DNA of 64,000 nucleotides from Euborellia annulipes (Eukaryota > Arthropoda > Insecta > Dermaptera > Anisolabididae), in the NCBI GenBank assembly GCA_023213315.1, contig JAKCPI010004372.1:1-64000 (forward strand), written 5' to 3'. The position numbers and the translations under genes were made by a program. Position 1 is the first letter of the stretch. Each line of letters opens with the position of its first letter. This document shows, in pieces, positions 55,206 through 64,000 of the stretch. The notes under the pieces were generated by a model. It saw nothing but the letters and a program-made list of their open reading frames with translations, was not told the origin of the DNA and did not search any database.

Positions 55206-56596
55206 AAGTAAAAAAATCTGGTGTGACTGGCGCACTGCACACAACTTTCTCTTACCTTCGGTAATCGAAAGTTGTGTACTGTGCTTGTCCACCAGATTTT
55301 TGTGTCGCATGTATTTAGTTCCCGGCAGTAGGGAATATTTGAATTCAGATGTAAAATTTATAAGTATGGGAAAATATTTATATTTTGTTACCATGGCAAC
55401 CATTTCTCCTATCTTTCCTATGAAGCACAAGAGTAAAGTGTGCTTCAAACAATTTTGAGGGCAAAACGAGAATATACATTTGAAAGAGCATCTAAAAAAT
55501 AATTGATTTTTGAATTTTAATCAAAATCGTTAGAGCGAATTTTGAGAAAATCGAAAAAAACTGAAAAAGTACATCAGTAAAGTACTAGTACTCTTTGGCC
55601 GATTTTGATTAAAAGCTTATTTTTCCGGTCCCGGGGGTGTTTAACTTAAATATAAAATTTCAGCCTCATAGCTCAATTCCTTCATGCTTAAAATTTGACA
55701 CACCCCACCCACCCACCCACCCACCCACCCACCCACCACACACACACCCACAGACAGACCATGTCGCGAAAACCACTTTTTTGGATTCAGGGGACCTCAA
55801 AACGTGAAGATCCATCAAAATCTCGACATCGAATTTTTGACATGAATCCAATACTTTCTCTCTATATATATATTACATATATACATAGGTAAGAGAAAGT
55901 AAAAATATATGAATTTTCAATCGTTTTTACTTTCTCTTACCTATGTATATATGTAATATATATATAGAGAGAAAGTATTGGATTCATGTCAAAAATTCGA
56001 TGTCGAGATTTTGATGGATCTTCACGTTTTGAGGTCCCCGAATCCAAAAAAGTGGTTTTCGCGACATGGTCTGTCTGTGGGTGTGTGGGTGGGTGGGTGT
56101 GTGTTCAATTTTAAGCATTAAGGAATTGAGCTATGAGGCTGAAATTTTATATTTAAGTTAAACACCTCCCGGGACCGGAAAAATAAGCTTTTTAATCAAA
56201 ATCGGCCAAAGAGTACTAGTACTTTACTGATGTACTTTTTCAGTTTTTTTCGATTTTCTCAAAATTCGCTCTAACGATTTTGATTAAAATTCAAAAATCA
56301 ATTATTTTTTAGATGCTCTTTCAAATGTATATTCTCGTTTTGCCCTCAAATTGTTTGAAGCACACTTTACTCTTGTGCTTCATAGGAAAGATAGGAGAAA
56401 TGGTTGCCATGGTAACAAAATATAAATATTTTGCCATACTTATAAATTTTACATCTGAATTCAAATATTCCCTACTGCCGGGAACTAAATACATGTCGAC
56501 ACAAAAATCTGGTGTGACAAGCACAGTGCACAACTTTCGATTACCGAAGGTAAGAGAAAGTTGTGTGCTGTGCGCCAGTCACACCAGATTTTTCAT
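55206..56596. mobile_element. Giant near-perfect palindrome: two family A arms tail to tail
   Basis: The left arm (55206 to about 55905) and the right arm (about 55923 to 56596) are inverted copies with very few differences, mostly in the CCCA repeat. Each arm ends outside with a hairpin of about 90 bases capped AATCTGGTGTGAC and inside with GGTAAGAGAAAGTAAAAA. The spacer is under 20 bases. A transcript through it would fold into a 690-bp duplex. No reading frame of note lies in the arms. It is the reference copy for the other family A pieces in the window. Confidence 0.93.
55703..55737 (+). repeat. (CCCA)n microsatellite
   Basis: About eight CCCA/CACC units inside the left arm of the palindrome; the right arm has far fewer, so it is the most diverged part of the two arms. 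Confidence 0.9.
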
Positions 56597-56605
56597 ATAC
56601 TGTCG

Positions 56606-56990
56606 TGCTTGAATTTTAATATACACAGCTTGTGAAATCAAATTAATAAATTAGTTTTTTTTTAAGGTCTTTTTCGGCATCTAAGGCCATTTAGACCCAT
56701 CTCATATTTATTTCAAATGATTTGTAGTCAAATCAAATGAAATAAATTTTTCACGCTTGGGACGGGAAGCGAACCCGGGACCCCGGCGCGAGAAGCCTAG
56801 TGTCTCTCTCTGAGCCACGGGTCAAGGGAATAAATTAGTTTATTAAGTAAAAAAAAAATATGAATCAAATTTAAGTAGCTTAAAAAAGTATGAATCAAAT
56901 TTAAGTAGCTTAAAAAAGTATGATATTCTTAACAGAGTAAGTGATCGAGTTGGTAAAAGCGTCGCACGCGGTGTAAAGAGGTTGACGACT
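56606..56990 (+). repeat. Older dispersed repeat with SINE2 insertion (empty site of the Harbinger-like element)
   Basis: GCTTGAATTTTAATATAC, TGTGAAATCAAATTAATAAA and, after SINE2, AATATGAATCAAATTTAAGT match 4746-5900 minus the Harbinger-like insertion. A 31-base piece is duplicated at 56862-56925. A degenerate tRNA-like segment follows (GTGATCGAGTTGGTAAAAGC). Confidence 0.65.
56658..56828 (-). mobile_element. SINE2, best copy, reversed
   Basis: On the minus strand the head reads GACCCGTGGCTCAGAGAG (box A-like) and GGTCCCGGGTTCGCTTCCCG (box B). Then come a palindromic body with TTTATTTCATTTGATTTG, GGGTCTAAATGGCC, and GAAAAAGACCTTAAA with an A tail. AATAAATTAGTTT flanks both sides (56645-56657, 56829-56841). 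Confidence 0.88.
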
Positions 56991-57061
56991 CTGGCTATAT
57001 AAATAATAACGCTTTTCTCAATTAATATTGACCTTTTTGATAAATCTCTTATCTTTAACTA

Positions 57062-57150
57062 ATAATTTTTCTCTTTTGTTTCAGGTAAGTCAACACTCTT
57101 TTTACATCACTATAATTTTATTACATCCTAGAAAAGAGAGAGAGGTCAGT
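57062..57150 (+). other. Candidate recursive splice site or recursive-splice exon 2
   Basis: TTTTGTTTCAG is joined directly to GTAAGT (junction 57084/57085), with the same upstream pyrimidine tract as the site at 22755. A second donor-like GAG|GTCAGT follows at 57144/57145, giving a 60-base mini-exon. The two sites share 25 bases around the junction but not the flanks, which argues for constraint on splice signals more than for a copied repeat. The distance between the two sites is 34.3 kb. Confidence 0.5.
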
Positions 57151-57569
57151 AAATTTTTTTATTACTCATTTGAATATATCATTTAAAAGCGCAGAAACCA
57201 AATAAATATCCTTCCATTACTATTAATATTTCAAAAAGACTATAATATTTACATAAAAAAAAAATAAGATCTCCATATAAAAATGACAAATAAGCTTAGA
57301 CTTTTATTGTTTATCATAAAGGAGTATAATTCAAATGTTTAGAGATATGGTGGTATTAATATCTTACTCTAAACATTAATGTTAATGTAACTATTTAATA
57401 TTCTATGAGAGAGATAACGTTCTCTTTTTTCTGTTTTGTTGGCCCCTTAAAAATAATTTAGAAAATTGATAGTAATCATAAAAATAATAATTCCTCAACT
57501 AGGACATCTTCCATAGCATAGAAGAGGTTGGATAAAAATAATACCGTGGAATCAGAAATAAGGATTAGT
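57151..57569. other. Unassigned AT-rich DNA
   Basis: No gene or element recognised. Confidence 0.4.
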
Positions 57570-57905
57570 TCACTAGCTAGTGACGAAAGCAGGAGGAGTT
57601 AGAGATAGGAAATAATGTAACTTCATGAGGTGTCGGTAGATGGCTACGGTCAGAGACCGGTTCGGTTTGAGGTGTGTGCCTTCGTGCACGGAAGTACCAC
57701 GGGTAAATAAACAGAGATCCCAATAGGAATTTTTGAAATGAGGAGAATTTGAATCACTTAAATCTTTTGGAAAATTATTTATAATTAAATTTCTTCAACT
57801 TGTGAATACAATTCTTTCGGTTGTCTTTCTTTTGACGCGCTTAGTGATTTATGCGCCAGGAATAAAACTCATGTGGTCACCGATCCACCGGGATGCCATG
57901 ACCAT
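57570..57905 (+). other. CpG-richer unassigned segment
   Basis: Two patches (57630-57710 and 57830-57900) carry many CpGs in an AT-rich setting: GGCTACGGTCAGAGACCGG, TTCGTGCACGGAAGTACCAC, and ATGCGCCAGGAATAAAAC, GTCACCGATCCACCGGGATG. Polyadenylation-like AATAAA words occur at about 57706 and 57862. A short open frame (MATVRDRFGLRCVPSCTEVP) begins at 57639. It could be a solo LTR, an exon or a non-coding RNA. No duplication was found. Confidence 0.3.
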
Positions 57906-58029
57906 TGTATCTTAACTTTATTTTTTTTAACAATACTCACGGCGAGTGTTTTTTTTTTTTTTACTTTTTGAAGTTTGTAAAGTTCTGAATTTATTCGAAA
58001 AATATTCTATATACGTATTTGTGTAGAAA

Positions 58030-58200
58030 TCAAGAGCGGATACAAGGAGGGGTAAAGGGGGTAATTACTCTCCCTGAGATTTGAGAAAAATATTTTTTTT
58101 TTGGGAATTAAATTTTATTTTTATTATAAAATTTTAAAAATTAATACTTCAAAAATTTCATTTGTATGCAATTAAAGAAAGGTTTACTAAAAATAAAAGG
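58030..58200 (-). mobile_element. MITE B fragment, reversed
   Basis: CAAGAGCGGATACAAGGAGG, AAAGGGGGTAATTACTC and TTTCATTTGTATGCAATTAA follow the reversed B order. Confidence 0.65.
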
Positions 58201-58929
58201 TTAAATGATACGAATTTTGTATAGAAAATTTTAAGGAGGGGAGGCAAATTAAATTTTGCCCCCCCCCCTTTCCCGCCCCTAAAAATCTCCTAGTTCCAGT
58301 CCTGAGTTACCCTCCCCCGACAAACTCCTATAGATCCTCTCTTGGTAGGAATCTCGTTTTTTCGTCATTTCTTTCTATATATTGAAACACCGAATAAAGT
58401 GCTTCATCAACAATACATTAAAAAAAGATTTTTAGAAGTAAAAAATAATTGTGACATGGTTTCACGCCATACTGGAACGTTAGTCAAGTCGATATCACAT
58501 AATCTCTTTTTAAACAATGTTTTTTTTTCAAACTTTCTTTCTAGTTAAAACTTAAAACTTGCTAATTCAAGTTTTTACTTTTTTTGTTTTTATAAAAGAA
58601 AATTTGTTTTATTTATAAACAAGGTAAAAGTAATTTTTTTTGACTTTGTTTTAATGAACTCTCTTTTGCATTTTTGTGTGAACTTCTTTACCAGACAATT
58701 TAACTTTAAAAATTTTAGTTAACAGTAATGATATTAGTTTGAGGTCTTTTATATATGACGTTCTAATCCGCTATTGAGCTCGTACATTGGCTAATTAACA
58801 AGAGGGCTGCTACCAGTTCTAAAAATTGATTATATTAACATTCGCCAATTTTTTTTTTTATTTTCAAAAAAAAAAGTTTGATTTCATATTTTTTATTATT
58901 GAACAATGTATGTGTGTAATTGAACACAG
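58201..58929. other. Mostly unassigned AT-rich DNA
   Basis: A C-run segment at 58227-58310 resembles the end of another DNA element. No gene recognised. Confidence 0.4.
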
Positions 58930-59380
58930 ACGCACACACACATTGTTCAATTGAAAGTATTAAGGAATTGAGCTAGGAGGTTGAAATTTTATATTTAAGT
59001 TAGGCACCCCCCTGAGGCGTGAAAATAAGCTTTTAATAAAAATCGGCCAAAAAGTACTAGTAGTTTACTGATGTACTTTTTCAGTTTTTTTTTTTTTTTG
59101 ATTTTCTCAAAATTCGCTGCAACGATTTTTATTAAAATTCAAAAATCAATTATTTTTTAGATTCTCTTTAAAATGTATATTCTCATTTTGACATTGAAAT
59201 CTTCTGAAGACCACTTTACTCTTGTACTTCATAGGAAAGATAGAAAATGATTGCCCTGGTAACAAAATATAAATATTTCCTCATTCTTATAAATTTTACA
59301 TCTTGAAATTAGAATGTACCGTAAGCTTACTGTCTGAAACTAACGTGTGATGTGCGACCACTCACACCAGATTTTTTTAA
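58930..59380 (-). mobile_element. Family A arm, reversed
   Basis: AAGGAATTGAGCTAGGAGG, AATAAAAATCGGCCAAAAAG, TACTTCATAGGAAAGATAG, TGTCTGAAACTAACG and a reduced end GTGATGTGCGACC, CACACCAGATTTTTTT. Confidence 0.82.
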
Positions 59381-59807
59381 AAACACTTCTCGTAGTATTG
59401 ATATTTGATATTTATGGATCATTTTTACTTTTTTATGATAATTAATAATTTTCAGAATTTTTTTCTTATAAAATTATTTTTTCATTAAGTTATTAAAATA
59501 TAATGTCAAACATTTTTTTCTCTTCTACCCCTCCCCCACCCTTTTTATTAAATATAGACCTAATTGTAAAGCTTAATTAAAAAATAATATAATATTATAA
59601 TGAACAACGAACGAAAAATTTAAAACAAAACAACAAAATCAAGGCAATTTTGTAAATTAATGAAACAAAATTCCCATTGAAAAAAAAAATACGTGTAATT
59701 GAAGAAAAACAAACAAATATACATCGATAAAATTTAATATGAAAAGTGCCTATATTAAATATCAAAGTCAACAAATGAATAAATAGGCGGATGATTATCC
59801 TATTGGC
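59381..59807. other. Unassigned AT-rich DNA
   Basis: No gene or element recognised. Confidence 0.4.
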
Positions 59808-60207
59808 GGTGCGCGTCTCGGGGTGCTAATTTTGGGAGTTTCCAGCGGCCACAATTTTGAAGCTATCGACCTCAAATTTTTTTAAAATTAAAGCTATTTA
59901 AAATATCTACAACCTATAGAAACCTTTTTTTGGATTTTCGAAAAAATAATTTTTTTTTTTAGATTAATCGCATCAAAGAAAAGATATTTTTAAAAAATTC
60001 GGTCTATAACTTATAGATAATTAAATTAATAATCATTGTGTTAAAAAATAATCAATTTTTTACCCTTAATTAATTAGCTGGAATCTTTCAAATGAAATGG
60101 AATAAATCCCTTGTATTCCTATGGAAAAAACTAACGCCATCTCTTGCCGCCTCGAGTAACTCGGTAGTGAATTGTCTTCTAACGGTTTTTCGAAGCGCGC
60201 ACTTTAA
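59808..60207 (+). mobile_element. piggyBac-like MITE D, copy 6
   Basis: GGTGCGCGTCTCGGGG start without a left TTAA (TTGG stands there); right end CGAAGCGCGCACT-like followed by TTAA (60204-60207). Confidence 0.85.
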
Positions 60208-61603
60208 AAATCTCATTGCAATTTCTATCTAAACTTAAATTTAATATCCGATTTTTTCTTTTTATTTTGAATAGAAACTCTTTATAAAACTAAGAATTTA
60301 TTCATCCCTTAATACTCGTAGGTCTAAATATCTTTACTAATATTTATCTTTCAATAATAATAAAAAAAAGATATTCAATCATTTTTTTTTCTTATTTATT
60401 TAAACTTTTATATTAAAATATATAAAAGAGTTACCTAAATATTGGCTACCGTACTAAAATAATTTCAAATTCCCCTATGTAGAATAAAAAAAAAAACTTT
60501 TTTACCATATTCATTCGAATATATGCATAATTCATGTTTTTTTTTTTTTTTTAATGTTGAAAGTTTTAAAAGTAGTTTTATGTCTTATTTTAACTGTATA
60601 AAACATTATAATATTATATATCAAGTTTTTCTCCCTCTCTTTCTCTCTCTGGAGGTCAAATTTATAATTAACCTACTGATAACAATTTTAATTGTTCTAT
60701 GAATAAAATTTGATTATAATTAACCCCATTTTTTTATTATTATTTAAATACAAGGCATTTTTGTGTCATTTTGCACTCCAGGGAATATTTTTGTTTAATA
60801 GATTTTTAATTAATATTGGATTTCGTTTCTCTCTCTTTTGATTTATATAAGCCTAAAGAATAAATTAAAATAAAACAATATCGGATATTGTAACTTTTTT
60901 TAAAAAAAGAAAATATTACAAATTTATATCTTCTTCCTTTTTGTTTAAAATTTATTATTATATAAAATAAGTAAAAGTGAAATCGGAAATTGGTCGTGTA
61001 TTTTTTTTTCTTTTATATAAGATTTATTATTGATTTTAATTTAAGTTCAGTGTATAACTATAATAAATATATCAGATAAAATATATTGCCAAGTAGAGAG
61101 ATAATGGAGAAATAATGTTTTGTTTGTTGCTGAATGGAGATTTGTTATTTATATACTTGGAATCTTAGGTATTTTTTATGGCGTGGTGGGAAGGGAGGGG
61201 GTGATAATGTAAATTTATACTTCGGTTAATTTTAATAATTGCTAATTTATAACTCTCTCCGAGAGTATCGTATTAGTTGAAGAATATGAAAAACTTTTTC
61301 TTAGTGATATTCTTTTAGATTATGAGAAAGATATAATAATTATTTTCTTCTGATTTGATGATTTTCACATCTGGTCTGGAAGGTAGCCATAGGGGATGCA
61401 GGCGGGAAATGGTTGAATTTTCAAAATCTTAAAAGTTCTTTGCATATTGTTTATTTATGTACCGTATATAATTTGAACTCTGTCCATTAGTAAGACATTA
61501 CTTTACCTTAAATGAATGACATAGGACAAAATGATAATAAACCCCTCCATTTTCCAAAATTTTTTACCCCCTCTCCGAAAAATAATCCTGACTTCAGGTC
61601 ATT
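60208..61603. other. Unassigned AT-rich DNA
   Basis: CT microsatellite near 60632-60650 and homopolymers; no gene recognised. Confidence 0.4.
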
Positions 61604-62007
61604 TAAGGTGCGTGTCTCGCGTGTGCTAATTTTGGGAGATTCCAGCGGTCACAATTTTGAAGCTATCGACCTCAAATTTTTTTAAAATTAAAGCTATTTA
61701 AAATATCTACGACTTATAGAAGCCCTTTTTTTTGATTTTCGAAAAAATAATCTTTTTTTTTAGATTAATCGCATTAAATAAAAGATATTTTAAAAAAATT
61801 CGCTCTATACTTATAGATAATTAAATTAGTAATCATTGTGTTAAAAAATAATCAATTTTTTACCCTTAATTAATTAGCTGGAATCTTTCAAATGAAATGG
61901 AATAAATCCCTTGTTTTCCTATGGGAAAAACTAACGCCATCTCTTGCCGCCTAGAGTAACTCGGTACTGAATCGTGTTTTAACGGTTTTTCGAGACGTGC
62001 ACCTTAA
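61604..62007 (+). mobile_element. piggyBac-like MITE D, copy 7
   Basis: TTAA on both sides (61604-61607, 62004-62007); ends GGTGCGTGTCTCG and CGAGACGTGCACC. Confidence 0.9.
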
Positions 62008-62069
62008 AATAAAAGAAATTTAATTTAAAAATACTTCAAAGCTTTGAAGCCAAATTTATTTTATTATAT

Positions 62070-62130
62070 TAACCCGATACGAGTGACGTTTCGATCACTT
62101 GGCTAGGCAGGCTTCAGATTTTTCAAACAT
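62070..62130 (-). repeat. Retroelement-type motif
   Basis: On the minus strand: CTGAAGCCTGCCTAGCCAAG, TGATCGAAACGTCACTCG. The CTGAAG...CGAAACGTC pattern is common at ends of retroelements in many animals. Confidence 0.45.
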
Positions 62131-62280
62131 TGTAAATCCACACTTTCAGTTTTTTATTTTAAACTCAGCTTTAACAAATTTTCCTGCATACATACAACAT
62201 ATTATATGAATTAAAAAATTAAATATGCAAATAATACATTAAAGAAAAGCGGGAATGTTTTTCAACTAAATTTTTAAAGC

Positions 62281-62655
62281 TAGAAAAATATACATTTTAA
62301 AGAGTGTCTAAAAAATAATTTATGAAGTTTAATCAAAATCGTTTGAGCGAATTTTGAGAAAATCGAAAAAAACTGAAAAAGTACATCGGTAAAGTACTAG
62401 TACTCTTTGACTTTTTTTTCAAAAGCTTCTTGTTCCGTCCAAAAGGGGTAGCTAAGATAAATTTTAAATTTCAACCTCCTAGCTCTTTTTGTTCTTAAAA
62501 TATTTTGTTCACAAACCACTTTTTGTTTTGGATTCAGGGGACTTCAAACATGTATTTCCATCAAATTCTCGACATCGAATTTCCATCATGAATTCAATAT
62601 TTTCTCTCTATATATATATTAACATATATATATAGATAAGAGAAAGTAAAAAATT
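62281..62655 (+). mobile_element. Family A fragment
   Basis: ACATTTTAAAGAGTGTCTAA, GCGAATTTTGAGAAAATCG, AAAGTACTAGTACTCTTTG, TGGATTCAGGGGACTTCAAA and the inner end GATAAGAGAAAGTAAAAAA. Confidence 0.8.
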
Positions 62656-63075
62656 GAAGAACAATACTTTCTTTGCTAATATTAGGTGACAAACTTTTGC
62701 CATTATAAAATGGCCTACGATTAGATAACAAACGCAATTTCAGTTACGTCTTCCTATTAATTTATTTATTAGCTTAAATTGTTTTGTTTTTTTACTTTTG
62801 TTCTTCGACTAATTAGATGTCCTATTATTTATACGAGTATATAGAAAGAGAGACAGAGAGAGTATTAAGTTTATTTCGGTTGAATTTCAATTTAAAGTCT
62901 TAACTCATTTAACTTGAAACTTTGAAATTTAAATATCCCGAGCGTTAATTATTTTGTAACTCGTTTTTAATTGATTCCTAATTTGATTCGTTTGTAGTTC
63001 CTTAAAAAATAGTGCTAAGATGGAAGTATTTTCTAAGAAATAATCTATTTGTTCCATTGTCTTTGATGATAAGCC
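62656..63075. other. Unassigned AT-rich DNA
   Basis: No gene or element recognised. Confidence 0.4.
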
Positions 63076-63190
63076 GGCAAAAAGAGGAAGGAAGAGACAA
63101 ACATACAAAGAATATAAGGACTGCCTGTCCCAGCTCGGGCAGCTCGTGGTCGCCATCCAAGTATCCACAAGATGTGGACCCCTGAGCGAT
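63076..63190 (-). mobile_element. SINE3 fragment, reversed
   Basis: CTGTCCCAGCTCGGGCAGC, TCGTGGTCGCCATCC and ATCCACAAGATGTGGACCCC. The tail half is lost. Confidence 0.75.
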
Positions 63191-63239
63191 TTTTTTATAA
63201 TTAATATTAATATTAAAACTGATCCGCGTCTAAACGTAC

Positions 63240-63700
63240 TTAAAAAAAACAGACTAAGGAATTTTTCAATGCGTTTTTTTTTTAATGAATTTTTTTAAAT
63301 ATTAATCACATATTAATTAAGAAATTTTTAAAATAAGCTTAGATGATTTATTTAAAAATCAACTGTCAAATTAGTTCAGCATTCTTGCAACAGATGGCAG
63401 GCTAGTCTAACAGACGATATAGTATTAGCCTATATCTGGCCTATATTTATATATTTTTATGTTTTTATAAAAGATACATAATATATAATAACATTTATAA
63501 AGTATTTATTGTTAAAAGATCAATGAAAATCAACCAAATGCATTAAATATTATTAGCTACCATTCTGACATCTCTTGGCAAATTTTTGAATTACTTGATT
63601 TTTGGACAAACTTTTTATGACACACAACGCCATCTTATCGGGAAAACATGCGTAACACCTTCGGTCCTATTCCGCCTTAATTTATTTTCTTACAATCGTC
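63240..63700 (+). repeat. Repeat E, copy 3
   Basis: AAGGAATTTTTCAATGCG, AGTTCAGCATTCTTGCAAC, AGATGGCAGGCTAGTC, TGCATTAAATATTATTAGC and CGCCATCTTATCGGG. Confidence 0.78.
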
Positions 63701-64000
63701 CCTCTCACTCATCTATATTAGTGGTGTTTATGTTTAAAAAATTAAACTCATTAATATATTATTTGAATGTGCGCGTATCCAAGAGAGAGAGAGAGAGATG
63801 ACGTCATTTGAAATTAATATTTTAAAAGTTTGTTGATATTACTGGCTCTAAACAACATGACATGATGTCTTTAAAGTCAGCAAACAAGCCCCGAGGATGA
63901 GATGATGGGGTGGCAGGAGGGGGAGAGGGAGGGGGAGGAAGAGCTGAAAAAGAAAAAAGTAAAAAAAAAAAATGAGACCCTGAACGCAAGCAAGACTGCG
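63701..64000. other. Unassigned DNA with GA-rich microsatellites
   Basis: (GA)n at about 63781-63797 next to a TGACGTCA palindrome, then a G/A-rich stretch at 63915-63945. No gene recognised before the window ends. Confidence 0.4.

Noticed and set aside
56755..56825. A functional tRNA gene on the minus strand
   Set aside because: Box A and B are present, but the acceptor stem does not close and the sequence runs into a SINE2 body with a target duplication.
57614..57890. A solo LTR (TG...CA, about 270 bp)
   Set aside because: No matching 4-6-bp duplication was found at the edges, and no second copy is in the window; it is left as unassigned.

Overview
This window is AT-rich animal DNA, most likely from an arthropod or a related invertebrate with a large, transposon-dense genome. 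I base this on the mix of element types (tRNA-derived SINEs, CR1/L2-like and RTE-like LINE tails, piggyBac, mariner, hAT and Harbinger-like elements, many fold-back elements), abundant microsatellites, no prokaryote-like gene packing, and no long reading frame. The species cannot be named from the sequence. No intact protein-coding gene was found. The reading frames present are short, and the longer ones mostly arise by chance or inside tandem repeats. The window therefore looks intergenic or, more interestingly, intronic.

The possible intronic clue is a pair of plus-strand sites at about 22.75 kb and 57.08 kb. Each has the same pyrimidine tract ending in CAG joined directly to GTAAGT, followed 48 or 60 bases later by a second donor-like AG|GTCAGT. 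This is the layout of a recursive splice site (ratchet point) or recursive-splice exon in a very long intron.

Layout: 0-2.6 kb holds nested fold-back elements with a tRNA-SINE. 3.5-6.4 kb holds a hAT-like MITE, a GC-rich SINE with a perfect 19-bp target duplication, a 1.05-kb Harbinger-like element flanked by TTA, and a SINE carrying a nested hAT-like MITE. 6.5-16.6 kb holds fragments of the dominant fold-back family (called family A here), a LINE tail, a mariner remnant, a nested palindrome complex and a second TTAA-flanked element. 17-31 kb holds SINEs, mariner-type MITEs, seven-copy-family TTAA MITEs, an expanded 90-bp tandem repeat inside an inverted-repeat element, and two adjacent hAT elements with clear 8-bp duplications. 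32.2-34.1 kb is a minisatellite of about 124 bp with runs of up to 16 G. 34.71-40.68 kb is a decayed piggyBac transposon (TTAA on both sides, matching termini, recognisable C-terminal transposase remnant) filled with later insertions, including a 337-bp satellite array. 41.3-43.2 kb is a 99-bp satellite with dimeric higher-order structure, followed by a 121-bp-arm palindrome. 43.7-54.7 kb holds more SINE, LINE and MITE copies. 55.2-56.6 kb is a nearly perfect 1.4-kb palindrome made of two family A arms. 57-64 kb holds further MITEs and unassigned AT-rich DNA.

Many insertions can be ordered in time by nesting and by target-site duplications. All element names here are working labels; family assignment rests on termini, duplication length and motifs seen by eye, not on a database search.
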